A stretch of DNA of 35,773 bases from JAPLDA01 sp043787975 (GTDB taxonomy: Bacteria > Bacteroidota > Bacteroidia > AKYH767-A > 2013-40CM-41-45): NCBI GenBank assembly GCA_043787975.1, contig JAYVUK010000028.1, positions 1 through 35,773 on the forward strand. Direction: 5' to 3'. Below, piece by piece: positions 8,186 through 17,189 of the stretch. A program made the position numbers and the translations under genes. Under the pieces are notes generated by a model. It was given only the letters and a program-made list of their open reading frames with translations. It did not search any database and had not been told where the DNA came from. Each line of letters opens with the position of its first letter. Position 1 is the first letter of the stretch.

Positions 8186-10798
8186 ATGCAGTTCTTATTA
8201 CGTCATTCAAAAAGGGTATTTCTTTTTGGGATACTAACTATCCTAATGATTCATCCTTTTAAGGGATTCACACAGCAGGAAGACCAGGTAAAGTTAATAG
8301 CTTACAATCTTTTGAATTACCCGGATCTCGCTGACAGCACTGCCGATACAACATTGCGGAATCCATATTACAGGACGATCATGGCAGATGCCAATCCTGA
8401 TATCCTGGTGGTAGAAGAGGTCACTTCGCCGGGTGGTCTAACAGGATTTTTATCTCATGTGATGAATGCTTCTGCAACAACCTATTCTGCTGGAACATTT
8501 ATTAACGGAGCGGATACAGACAACGGGATACTTTTTAAATCGGCTAAGTTTCATTTTGTTTCCAATACGCGAATCAAAACAGATCTCAGGGACATCAATG
8601 AATTTAAACTCGTCCACCTTCTTTCCGGTGATACGGTGAGAATTTATGCCGTGCATCTCAAAGCAAGTGCGGGTACTAGCAATGAAGCACAACGCGCACT
8701 GGAAGTTGATAGTTTAAGAAAAGTGACCAATATCTTATCTCCAGGATCAAACTTTATTGTGTGTGGTGATTTTAATTTCTACAACAACACCGAAACAGCT
8801 TATGTGAAACTTCTTGACTCAACGAATACAGGCTACTTCATTGATCCGATTACCATGACAGGAACTTGGAATAATTCTGTGTATGCTGCCCGTCATACGC
8901 AGTCAACGCGTAAATCGGTTTCCCTGGGAGGCGGATCAACCGGCGGTTTAGACGATCGTTTCGATTTGATTCTATATTCAAAGGCAATCGGTCAGGCTGG
9001 TGGAATGAGCTATGTTGCAAACTCCGAAATTCCTTATGGAAATGACGGTCATCATTACAATGATTCTGTTATGAGCATGCCGAATACAGCTGTTCCTCCT
9101 GCTGTTGCCGTTGCTTTATACAATGCCTCTGACCATCTTCCTGTTGTCGCCTATTTTAAATTTCAATATGGCTCTATAGCTCCTCCTGACGCCGGAGTTC
9201 AATCTTTAATTTCTCCTTTATCACCGATGTGCTCCAACGCAAACCAGCAACTCCAGGTAAGTGTGAAAAATTACGGAACAAACACAATTGATTTTTCAGC
9301 GATCAATCTGACTGTTACACTTCAGGTTACGAATCCGTCTTTAACGCTTAAGACGTTTTCAAAAACAATTAACGCAGGTGGTTTAGCTTCCAATGGTCTC
9401 CTGACTGTAACGTTCGATAGTCTTTACAACATGAGTGCTGCCGGAAATTATACGTTCAATGCATTTACAGTATTGACGGGAGATGGCAACAATGCAAATA
9501 ATTCGATGCCTCAAACCATCGTCGCAGTGAATACAAATCCACTTGCTACGATAAATCCTCCAGGACCACTTGTCATCTGTAGTGGTTCACCGGTTACCTT
9601 GACTGCAAGCAGTGGAACTTCTTTCCTTTGGTCAAACGCTGCCACCACACAAGCGGTGAGTGTCTCAACTGCGGGAAATTATTCAGTCACCATTACGAGT
9701 GCGAACGGATGTACTTCCACTTCAGCACCTGTTGTAGTTACTGCAACGAATTTATTAAGCGGAACGGTCTTTCTTGAAACGATGGACAGTGTTCACAGCG
9801 CAAGCGCAGTTTCAATTGCAGCTTACGAAGCGAGTAATGGATTTGACAACGATAACCTGACGATGTCAGGAAGCGGTGACATGAGAAACACGACCAGTTC
9901 GTGGACCAAGTACACAGGAGCTTCAGGTGGAGCAAATGTTTTTCTCACGAATACTGTTGGCAAGAATTTCATCATTGGTGACATTAATACTTCCGCGTTT
10001 CTTAACCTGCAATTATCATTTGGAATTAATAAGAACACGACTGCCGGAGACGGTTCGGATCTGCTGGTTCAGATAAGCAGCGATGGAATTAATTATACAA
10101 ATCTTTCTTTCCCTGTATTGCCAACCGGTGCAGGTACTTCCCTATGGTATTACAGAACAGCAAGCGGAACAATTCCATCAACACCGAATCTTAGAATTCA
10201 GTTTAAAGAAAATGGCATCGTTACTCAATATCGAATTGATGATGTACTACTCACCTACTCCGGCATTGTTCCAACGATTACAGCAAGCGGACCAATAACA
10301 TTTTGCACTGGGGATTCAGTTACGTTAACTGCGAGCAGCGGAACCAATTATCTCTGGAGCAACGGAGCAACTACACAAAGTATTATCGTGCATACTGCGG
10401 GAAGCTATAGTGCTATCGTTAACTGCATAACATCAGCTCCTGTTGCTGTGAACATAAACAATTGTTCAATCGATCTGAACTTAAAGGTTTTTATTGAAGG
10501 TTTTTATCTGCGTGCCGACAGCATGATTGCTGCAGTTGATCCTTTCAATCATCCTGCATTGTGTGACACCATTACTGTTCAGCTGGTGGATTCCCTTAAC
10601 CTTAATGTAAGTGCTGCAAGCAAAACCGGAACTATAACGACACACGGTTATGGAACATTTTCATTCGATCCGGCTGCTCTTTTCCCTACGCATAAATATT
10701 ACATTGTCGTTAAGCATCGAAACGCGGTTGAAACATGGAGTAAATATGCGATGCTTTTCAACACGCCTGTCATAACATTCGATTTTACGAGGCCGTAA
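8186..10798 (+). CDS. Secreted endonuclease/exonuclease/phosphatase-family protein with Ig-like modules
   Basis: About 870 residues. The ATG at 8186 follows an AAAGAGG stretch by seven bases and gives a clean signal peptide (MQFLLRHSKRVFLFG... ending FTQQ), so I prefer it to the GTG at 8147. Residues 36-325 form an EEP domain with all hallmarks: AYNLLNYP, VVEEV, the HLKAS histidine, GDFNFY and ASDHLP. Such domains cleave phosphodiester bonds in DNA, RNA or lipids using a metal. A CARDB-like region follows, then two Ig/PKD-like repeats (each with VTLTASSGT, LWSN and TTQ) flanking a jelly-roll-like module. The end (LKVFIEGFYLRADSM to FDFTRP) resembles a domain seen in other Bacteroidota secreted proteins. 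There is no T9SS tail. Substrate unknown; extracellular nucleic acid is one possibility. Confidence 0.82.
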   Translation: MQFLLRHSKRVFLFGILTILMIHPFKGFTQQEDQVKLIAYNLLNYPDLADSTADTTLRNPYYRTIMADANPDILVVEEVTSPGGLTGFLSHVMNASATTYSAGTFINGADTDNGILFKSAKFHFVSNTRIKTDLRDINEFKLVHLLSGDTVRIYAVHLKASAGTSNEAQRALEVDSLRKVTNILSPGSNFIVCGDFNFYNNTETAYVKLLDSTNTGYFIDPITMTGTWNNSVYAARHTQSTRKSVSLGGGSTGGLDDRFDLILYSKAIGQAGGMSYVANSEIPYGNDGHHYNDSVMSMPNTAVPPAVAVALYNASDHLPVVAYFKFQYGSIAPPDAGVQSLISPLSPMCSNANQQLQVSVKNYGTNTIDFSAINLTVTLQVTNPSLTLKTFSKTINAGGLASNGLLTVTFDSLYNMSAAGNYTFNAFTVLTGDGNNANNSMPQTIVAVNTNPLATINPPGPLVICSGSPVTLTASSGTSFLWSNAATTQAVSVSTAGNYSVTITSANGCTSTSAPVVVTATNLLSGTVFLETMDSVHSASAVSIAAYEASNGFDNDNLTMSGSGDMRNTTSSWTKYTGASGGANVFLTNTVGKNFIIGDINTSAFLNLQLSFGINKNTTAGDGSDLLVQISSDGINYTNLSFPVLPTGAGTSLWYYRTASGTIPSTPNLRIQFKENGIVTQYRIDDVLLTYSGIVPTITASGPITFCTGDSVTLTASSGTNYLWSNGATTQSIIVHTAGSYSAIVNCITSAPVAVNINNCSIDLNLKVFIEGFYLRADSMIAAVDPFNHPALCDTITVQLVDSLNLNVSAASKTGTITTHGYGTFSFDPAALFPTHKYYIVVKHRNAVETWSKYAMLFNTPVITFDFTRP

Positions 10799-10800
10799 TT

Positions 10801-11664
10801 TCACCTGCTGACAAGTTCCGCTACCACGAACGAAGCGAACACAATGCTTGCAATTCCATTGGTGGAAAAGAAAGCCAGGTTCACTTTACTCAGGTCATCC
10901 GGTTTTACCAGTGTATGCTGGTAAATCAGCAGGGAAATAAAAACTGCAACTCCGATCCAGTAAACAACACCAAAGCTTCCGTAGATTCCGGCTGCTACAA
11001 TAAATGCTGCTGAAAAAAAATGGAGGATCGATGACAGTTTCAGCGCTTTTATTTTTCCAAAATAAGCAGGGAGAGAATACAATTGATTTGCCTTATCAAA
11101 CTCTTCGTCCTGCAAAGCATAGATAATATCGAAGCCACTAACCCAGCAAAGTACTGTGAACGAAAAGAGAAGCGGTAGCAAATCAAACGTTCCGGTTACT
11201 GCTAAGTAAGCTCCGATAGGTGCCAGAGAAAGTCCCAAACCTAACACCAGATGACAGAGTGAAGTAAAACGCTTTGTATAGGAATATCCCAACACAACTA
11301 ATAAGGCTATTGGTGAGAGATAAAAACAAATCGGGTTGATAAAATAAGTCGTGACCATAAACAAAAGTGAACTCAGCAAGACAAGAGCAAAAGCGGATTG
11401 AGCGGAAATAATTCCTGATGGGATCTCACGGTTCCTGGTCCGCACGTTTTTACCATCGATCTTTCTGTCGGTATAACGGTTGAAAGCCATCGCTGATGTT
11501 CGCGCAAACACCATGCAGAGAACCACTTCCAGAAATAACAACAAATCAAAATGAAACCCTGTTTGCCGGATGCCGAGGAAAAAACCAATCACTGCAAAAG
11601 GCAATGCAAATACAGTGTGACTGAACTTAACAAGTGAGAGGTAATTTTTAAAGAGATTCGGCAC
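10801..11664 (-). CDS. UbiA-family prenyltransferase, MqnP-like
   Basis: A 287-residue membrane protein with about 8-9 helices. The first Asp-rich motif is NRYTDRKID (62-70), the second QDEEFD (185-190); both bind the prenyl diphosphate through Mg2+. The order KFSHTVFALPFA, AFNRYTDRKIDGKN, GYSYTKRFT, HLVLGLGLSLAPIGA and GFDIIYALQDEEFD matches the UbiA subgroup that acts in futalosine-type menaquinone synthesis (MqnP) better than E. coli UbiA. It therefore probably prenylates a naphthoate-type precursor in the inner membrane. No other mqn gene is in the window, so this rests on sequence pattern. The start is GTG at 11664: the frame has no alternative before a stop at 11674-11676. Its stop is two bases from the convergent gene. 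Confidence 0.84.
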   Translation of the reverse strand: MPNLFKNYLSLVKFSHTVFALPFAVIGFFLGIRQTGFHFDLLLFLEVVLCMVFARTSAMAFNRYTDRKIDGKNVRTRNREIPSGIISAQSAFALVLLSSLLFMVTTYFINPICFYLSPIALLVVLGYSYTKRFTSLCHLVLGLGLSLAPIGAYLAVTGTFDLLPLLFSFTVLCWVSGFDIIYALQDEEFDKANQLYSLPAYFGKIKALKLSSILHFFSAAFIVAAGIYGSFGVVYWIGVAVFISLLIYQHTLVKPDDLSKVNLAFFSTNGIASIVFASFVVAELVSR

Positions 11665-11668
11665 GCTG

Positions 11669-11676
11669 CAAAGCTA
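11669..11676 (-). promoter_or_regulatory. -7 element abutting the prenyltransferase start
   Basis: TAGCTTTG on the minus strand matches TAnnTTTG and ends only four bases before the GTG start at 11664. If used, transcription would begin at or beside the start codon, giving a leaderless message. No -33 TTTG is seen. Confidence 0.4.
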
Positions 11677-11779
11677 TCTGAAAATACGAAATCAGGAAGT
11701 GAAAAGATAAAATCGGAGGATTTTCATATCTCATATTTCCGATTTCACATTTCAATCCAATGATGGAAATTGAATATCA

Positions 11780-13945
11780 TTACAACACAACCAGCTTGTT
11801 GGTTTTGATAATTTTACCATCCACAGAAAGTGAATAAAAGTAAATTCCGCTGCGAAGATTGTTTTTTGAAACCGGAATATCGCTGCGTTTATCATGTAAT
11901 CCAAACGTAATCACTGTATGACCAAGCACATCAAAAACCTTCAGCTCAGCTTTTTTAACTGATAACAAACCTGAAATATCATAATGGATAATCGTCTGAT
12001 CGTAAAATGGATTCGGATAGTTCGACAATTCAATTCCGTTTAAATCATTTTCATTAATGTTTGTTGAACATCCGGCGACAGCTGCATAGGCATCCGCTTT
12101 ACCGTGTCCCCAATTGTTATTTGGAAGAGATGATCCTGTGAACGCATCTTCATCGGCACAATTCAGAATTGCATCTTTCACTTCTGCATAGGAAGCATTC
12201 GGATTTTTCTGCAAGTACAACGCAGCAATTCCTGCCACTACAGGGGAAGCCATGGAAGTACCGCTGCTTCTGAAATGTTTTTTACCTGCTGCCACCTTGG
12301 TTGGATCAATGGCAAAAAGCGTATTCAAAAAACCCTGTGCTCCGCACGAAAGAACCCACTCTCCTGTTGCACTCACGTCAGGTTTTATTCTGCCATCACG
12401 GGTCGGACCATGACTGGAAAATGAAGACAATGCGCCGGGCTGTATTGATAAATCCTGGGTTTGGTTAAATAAAGAATTTGAATAGGTATTTCTATTGGCA
12501 TAACTGCCTACGGTAATTACTTTGTTACTGCATGTAAAACTGCTCACAATGGTTTGATCATTATCCGGTAATTTGTAATAAGCAATGGGAGGAAAAGCAG
12601 TTGCATTCGGCAAGCCACTATATTTCATATCGAAACTCCATCCATCCACGTATCCGTTGCCCGTTGTCATCAATCTCCAGACATACGCACTTGAAGTGGA
12701 ATCAGGAGTAACCAGGAATTCCATGTGATAGGCTCCATGGAGATATTCACCATACGTTTCAATTTTACCAATCCTGTTTCCTGCGGAATACACAATTACG
12801 GAATCATAAATCCCAATGTAACTTTGAATATTGCTAAACGAAGTTCCTCCTAGATATGTATAGCCGGGTTGAATAAGGTCAGCACCCATTGCAAATTGAA
12901 CATTCACAAAATTTGCACTATCACCCCAAAGTTCAATATACATCGGACCACTTGAATATTGCAGCCATGTCATCGCAGTATCCGTTGTCACCGGATAACC
13001 GAGGTGAATTGGCGCAGCTCCTGCATTACCCGCCGCGCAAACCAACGATCTTCCGGCATGCCCGGCAATTAGTGTGTCAATTAAAAAAGCACTTAGATCT
13101 TTTCCATCATGTGATCCGAAATAAGTTCCCAGGCTCACATTGATCACGGCCGGCTCCGCGCCGCCAGGCAATGCATCAGCCTTGTCATAAATGTATTTCA
13201 CAGCGTCAACAAGGGATGAAAGGAAATTGTCATCCGATACATTCAAATCCATCTTTACCACAATGATATCTGCATTGGGCGCAACACCTTTGTAATTGTT
13301 TAATGCAAATCCGTTACCACAGGCAATTCCAGCAACATGTGAACCATGACTTGAAGAGCCATCTGTGAAGAAAGTTGACGTATCAATCTGGCTTCCTGCC
13401 CACTCGCGTCCATATGCAAACTGGGGAGGAGAATTAGGTGTTGGTCCTGAAGTCTGATCCCACACATATTTTATTCGTGTATTACCAAAAATATCCCTGA
13501 AGTCAGGGTGCGTGAAATCAATTCCCTCATCAATAATTCCCATTACTACGTGTGTTCCATCATACCCTTGCGGAAGACCCCATCCCTGGTGTACACCGGT
13601 TACGTGATTGTTAACGAGTACCCGGTCATTCATCTGCCGAAGTTTAAGATTGGCATCTTCTATACGAACAACCGATTTTAGATTCGCGATCTCATTTACT
13701 TTGCTGATCGGAATGCGAATAGCAGCGATTCCCCCAACTGAGTATTTGTAAAACCCTCCAAGAGCTTCTGTCTTCTCACGAATTTCCTTTTCATCACCTT
13801 TCACAAAAAGCGATATCTCTTTCTCCTGCAACTTCGCATCCTTTACTTTTCTTGATAAAGAAAAATTTAGTTTGGATACTTGCTGTGAAAAAATATTGCC
13901 CGAGAAGAAAGTAAGTGTCAATAAGAGTGTGATGATCCGCTTCAT
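11780..13945 (-). CDS. Subtilisin-like (S8) serine protease with T9SS sorting domain
   Basis: A 721-residue secreted protease. The signal peptide covers about residues 1-21 (ending NIFSQQ). The S8 triad is complete: D139 in GIIDEGID, H203 in HGSHVAG, S564 in GTSMASP, with oxyanion-hole N307 in AAGNAG. A long insert (about 310-480) separates the Asn and Ser motifs. Residues 639-721 form a type A T9SS sorting domain: NYPNPFYDQTIIHYDI, then ELKVFDVLGH, then LRSGIYFYSL and a K-rich end. It should be exported to the cell surface or medium and degrade proteins or peptides. It stands alone, with a promoter-like box upstream and no terminator hairpin seen downstream. Confidence 0.93.
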   Translation of the reverse strand: MKRIITLLLTLTFFSGNIFSQQVSKLNFSLSRKVKDAKLQEKEISLFVKGDEKEIREKTEALGGFYKYSVGGIAAIRIPISKVNEIANLKSVVRIEDANLKLRQMNDRVLVNNHVTGVHQGWGLPQGYDGTHVVMGIIDEGIDFTHPDFRDIFGNTRIKYVWDQTSGPTPNSPPQFAYGREWAGSQIDTSTFFTDGSSSHGSHVAGIACGNGFALNNYKGVAPNADIIVVKMDLNVSDDNFLSSLVDAVKYIYDKADALPGGAEPAVINVSLGTYFGSHDGKDLSAFLIDTLIAGHAGRSLVCAAGNAGAAPIHLGYPVTTDTAMTWLQYSSGPMYIELWGDSANFVNVQFAMGADLIQPGYTYLGGTSFSNIQSYIGIYDSVIVYSAGNRIGKIETYGEYLHGAYHMEFLVTPDSTSSAYVWRLMTTGNGYVDGWSFDMKYSGLPNATAFPPIAYYKLPDNDQTIVSSFTCSNKVITVGSYANRNTYSNSLFNQTQDLSIQPGALSSFSSHGPTRDGRIKPDVSATGEWVLSCGAQGFLNTLFAIDPTKVAAGKKHFRSSGTSMASPVVAGIAALYLQKNPNASYAEVKDAILNCADEDAFTGSSLPNNNWGHGKADAYAAVAGCSTNINENDLNGIELSNYPNPFYDQTIIHYDISGLLSVKKAELKVFDVLGHTVITFGLHDKRSDIPVSKNNLRSGIYFYSLSVDGKIIKTNKLVVL

Positions 13946-14244
13946 TGAAGATGTATTTGTAGTGGTTAGAAATCAAGGTAGTTAATCAAAAGTAATACTT
14001 AAAAGAGAGGTCATTTGTTGCATACGAAGGAAGTTTTCAAATTGAAAATGAAGAATGTGAATGTAACCGGCTTTATATAATCCGGACGCTGATAAATCCT
14101 CTGCCATTTACGCCTATTCATGATTTTTTCTGAAAAATGTAACAAGACAAAACATTTTGTAGACATTCTGTAAGGTTTACTGAAAATTGGTTCACTATTT
14201 TTTGGTGACAGGTGTTACTTGCTTCCGACCAAATAATTGAACCC
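13946..14244. other. Divergent intergenic region between S8 protease and DUF5723-like gene
   Basis: About 300 bases with no gene. The left side holds a -7 box for the protease (13987-13994). On the right, TATTTTTTG at 14196-14204 is one base too long for TAnnTTTG and could serve the plus-strand gene. I see no repeat or RNA structure. Confidence 0.4.
13987..13994 (-). promoter_or_regulatory. Putative -7 element of the S8 protease gene
   Basis: TACTTTTG on the minus strand matches TAnnTTTG, 42 bases before the ATG at 13945. No good -33 element. Confidence 0.45.
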
Positions 14245-15570
14245 ATGAAAAAACTATTACTTTTTGTCGGAATTATCTTTTGCCATGCCTCTTACGCTCA
14301 AAATATGCTTGGCGTTGCCAACAGCAATTTTGCAGGAAGCGCAGGTATGGAATTGAACCCTGCTTCAATGATGTTGATACCATATAGATGGGAAGTGAAT
14401 ATCATCAACCTGAATATTTCACTTGAAAATAATTACCTCTCTTATTCAGCAGATAAAATCTTTAACAGCGAAGGTGTGCGCCAGGACAAACATGGTGGGT
14501 TGGTAGCTAGTTCTTCTTCGGAAGATAAAACCGCAAACCTTCATGTGATGCTGAAAGTTCCGTCTTTCATATACAAGACACGTACAATGGCTTTCGGATT
14601 TCATGCCTCCATAAGAAATGATTTAAGCATTCGGAACGTTCCTGCTTCATTGGCAAAATCTCTTTATGAAGGGAAAGATTACGCTCCACTCTATGGAACT
14701 ACAATTGACGGCAGCGGAATACACGCCGGTACACTTTCCTGGATAGAAGCAGGGATCAGTATTGGAAAAAAACTACGGACAAAAGATGGCAAGGTATTGT
14801 TGGTCGCCGCAACAGGAAAATTGGTGGCTGCGTACATGGGAGCATACATGAAAGTGGATAACGGCACATTGAACATTGTAAACGATACACTGATGCTCCC
14901 AAATCACCTGGATGGTCAATTAAATTATGGGGTTCCATCCAGCCCCAACCCGATGGCAGCTCCCGGAAAAGGTGCAGGATTCGATGTTGGTATTTGTTAT
15001 GTCTCCACTCCATCTGCCGGAACTAACAACGTAAATGTAGCTTCTGAAAAAAAATACAATTATCGTTTCGGAGTATCGCTTCTTGATGTTGGTTTGGTTT
15101 CGTTTACACGAAACACAAAATCATATCACATTGACAATCCTTCCACGATGGACGAACTTATTGATGAAATGACGGCGAGAAAAAGCTTCATCATGTCTTT
15201 GCCGACCGTATTAAGTGTTCAATATGATTATTGTCTTCATCCAAAATGGTTCTTCAACCTGGCGGCTGTTCAGCGTGTTCCTCTCCCTATGGCACACGTG
15301 GATCGTGCAAATAATGTATCAGCAACTTTGCGTTTTGAAACAACTTGGTTTGAAGTCGATGTACCTTATAGTTTCTACGACTACTACCAGCATCGAATAG
15401 GTTTAGGCTTGCGTTATCATTTCTTTTTCATCGGTTCAGATAAAATAGGAACCTTTGTAAATAATGATCACATCACAGGACTCGATTTCTACTTCGGCAT
15501 CAAGCTCTCGAATTTTGATTTCAAGAAAAAAGGGAAAATAAGAAAAGGTGATTGTTGCCCGAGTTTCTAA
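14245..15570 (+). CDS. DUF5723-like outer-membrane protein
   Basis: About 441 residues, starting at the ATG at 14245, which gives a standard signal peptide (MKKLLLFVGIIFCHASYAQ). The GTG or TTG-type extension upstream adds residues before the signal and is less likely. The mature start (NMLGVANSNFAGSAGMELNPASM) is the typical opening of DUF5723-type Bacteroidota proteins, which are predicted outer-membrane beta-barrels. The alternating beta pattern and the aromatic, barrel-like C-terminal part agree, though it ends in a basic, Cys-containing tail (KKKGKIRKGDCCPSF) instead of a classic terminal aromatic. Function unknown. A paralogue faces it tail to tail 12 bases away. Confidence 0.75.
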   Translation: MKKLLLFVGIIFCHASYAQNMLGVANSNFAGSAGMELNPASMMLIPYRWEVNIINLNISLENNYLSYSADKIFNSEGVRQDKHGGLVASSSSEDKTANLHVMLKVPSFIYKTRTMAFGFHASIRNDLSIRNVPASLAKSLYEGKDYAPLYGTTIDGSGIHAGTLSWIEAGISIGKKLRTKDGKVLLVAATGKLVAAYMGAYMKVDNGTLNIVNDTLMLPNHLDGQLNYGVPSSPNPMAAPGKGAGFDVGICYVSTPSAGTNNVNVASEKKYNYRFGVSLLDVGLVSFTRNTKSYHIDNPSTMDELIDEMTARKSFIMSLPTVLSVQYDYCLHPKWFFNLAAVQRVPLPMAHVDRANNVSATLRFETTWFEVDVPYSFYDYYQHRIGLGLRYHFFFIGSDKIGTFVNNDHITGLDFYFGIKLSNFDFKKKGKIRKGDCCPSF

Positions 15571-15582
15571 AAACAGAACTTA

Positions 15583-16998
15583 TTATTTGTACGCGTCGCA
15601 ATGATCTTTCTTTTTTTTCTTCCAACTACAAAGTTGTTTTTTGAAACCAAAGAATAAATCAAAGCTTCTGATATCAGTAAGACTAAACCATTCGAGCAAC
15701 CGGTCCGTTCCGATGGTGAAGACTCCGATACGGAAACCAACCCCGACAGCAGGTTGATTATATTCGAAAAGACCCAAATCTGCTGTCGCTTCAAACCTCT
15801 TACTTTCATAGCGCGCTGAAAGATTCATCTGGTTGCCTCTCGCAATTTCTTTCGGTGAATAGTAAATGCGATTAACCCAGGTCAGGTTTCCAAATACTTT
15901 CGGATAAAAACAATAGTCAAATTGTAAACTGACAGCGGAAGGAACAAACATGGTAAATCCTTTGTTCTCGACAGAAGTAACAGTTCCGTTCACATTGTTG
16001 CTCAGCAATTGATCAAGATGGCTGAATGAATGAAAACGGATACTATCCAATCGTGACCAAATACGATCGTTCGGATTCTTAACTTCCAGTATCTGCGCCT
16101 GGCTGAAGAATCGCATGAATCCGAAATCCATGAGTGAAGCGCCAATGCGATATTGATATTTCCTCACGTCACCCGAATTGTTGTTACATTCAAATGCTGC
16201 ACGGTTGCGATTGTGAATGTACGTTGCCCCGATGGTCGTGCTAAGTCCCAAACCCCGCAGCTTCATAAAATTTCCGAAACCGGTTGCTCCGTCAGCAGCA
16301 AGTGCATGTCCGATGGTTGCATCCATCGAATGAACAATGATTGTTGAAGAATCATACACGGAATAATCAAGCGCTCGCGCATCCAAATACATTCCGTCAA
16401 ATCCCAGCAACACGTTTCCGGTAACTGCCCATTTTAAAAAATCACGTTGTCTTTCAATCACTGCTTTCCCATATGTTCCACCAAGTTCAGCCCAGGTCAT
16501 GTAAGCTGCCGAAAACGAAGGCGTGGAAAAACGAGTATTTAGAAAAGGTATATAATTATATTTTTCGAAAATGTATTTTGCAACAGGTGATGGAAAATCT
16601 TTTACGCTTATTTCATTTCTGAGTGCGGTATGAAATGCAAAGGCGTCACTTCCATTATTCTTAATAAAAGCAGGACCATTTACCTGGACGTGTGCGAAAC
16701 CACTTTGCAGTTTATTATCATAGGTGTCAAGGAAAGTTTTTCCACCGTCTGACTTGCCGGTGATTCCACGTATGATGATGTTTTTCTGAAAAGGTATGTA
16801 TAGGTATGTATTCTCTGCAAAAATATCCATCGAAAAATAATGCAACTCATATTTATAAGGTGCGCCAACAATGGTAGAAGGGTTCAGGTTAATACCCATG
16901 TTCCCACTGTAGTTGCTGTTGCTGGTTCCCCACATTTCCTGCGCAGAAACATCCGTAATAAACAGGCAGAAAATAAAAAATGATTTCAAATATTTCAT
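15583..16998 (-). CDS. DUF5723-like outer-membrane protein (paralogue)
   Basis: About 471 residues from the ATG at 16998, giving the signal peptide MKYLKSFFIFCLFITDVSAQ. An in-frame start at 17019 only adds MFYNIRP. The mature N-terminus (EMWGTSNSNYSGNMGINLNPSTI) parallels that of the gene at 14245 (NMLGVANSNFAGSAGMELNPASM), and both share YRIGASLMDFG/YRFGVSLLDVG and a VGVGFRIGVFTIGTDRL/IGLGLRYHFFFIGSDKI segment near the end. Both C-termini are Lys- and Cys-rich (here KKKDHCDAYK). These features suggest an inverted gene duplication. A beta-barrel of unknown function in the outer membrane is the likely product. Confidence 0.75.
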   Translation of the reverse strand: MKYLKSFFIFCLFITDVSAQEMWGTSNSNYSGNMGINLNPSTIVGAPYKYELHYFSMDIFAENTYLYIPFQKNIIIRGITGKSDGGKTFLDTYDNKLQSGFAHVQVNGPAFIKNNGSDAFAFHTALRNEISVKDFPSPVAKYIFEKYNYIPFLNTRFSTPSFSAAYMTWAELGGTYGKAVIERQRDFLKWAVTGNVLLGFDGMYLDARALDYSVYDSSTIIVHSMDATIGHALAADGATGFGNFMKLRGLGLSTTIGATYIHNRNRAAFECNNNSGDVRKYQYRIGASLMDFGFMRFFSQAQILEVKNPNDRIWSRLDSIRFHSFSHLDQLLSNNVNGTVTSVENKGFTMFVPSAVSLQFDYCFYPKVFGNLTWVNRIYYSPKEIARGNQMNLSARYESKRFEATADLGLFEYNQPAVGVGFRIGVFTIGTDRLLEWFSLTDIRSFDLFFGFKKQLCSWKKKKKDHCDAYK

Positions 16999-17132
16999 GG
17001 GGCGAATATTATAAAACAATTCAGGTTAGCAAATGATTTATTGCCATTTTTTCAAACGAAAGAAGGATAAAAAAATTGAACATCGATTCATGCAATAATC
17101 AACAATGATATTTATTAATCGGCGAAAACAAA

Positions 17133-17165
17133 AAAAATCCTGTGTAAAATCGACACAGGATTTTT
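17133..17165 (-). terminator. Rho-independent terminator after the M13 peptidase gene
   Basis: A perfect 13-base inverted repeat, AAAAATCCTGTGT (17133-17145) and ACACAGGATTTTT (17153-17165), with a 7-base loop. It has A and T runs on both sides, so it could act in either direction. It lies 24 bases past the end of the M13 gene. Confidence 0.85.
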
Positions 17166-17189
17166 ACAATGAAATTCAGTTCACTCTTG

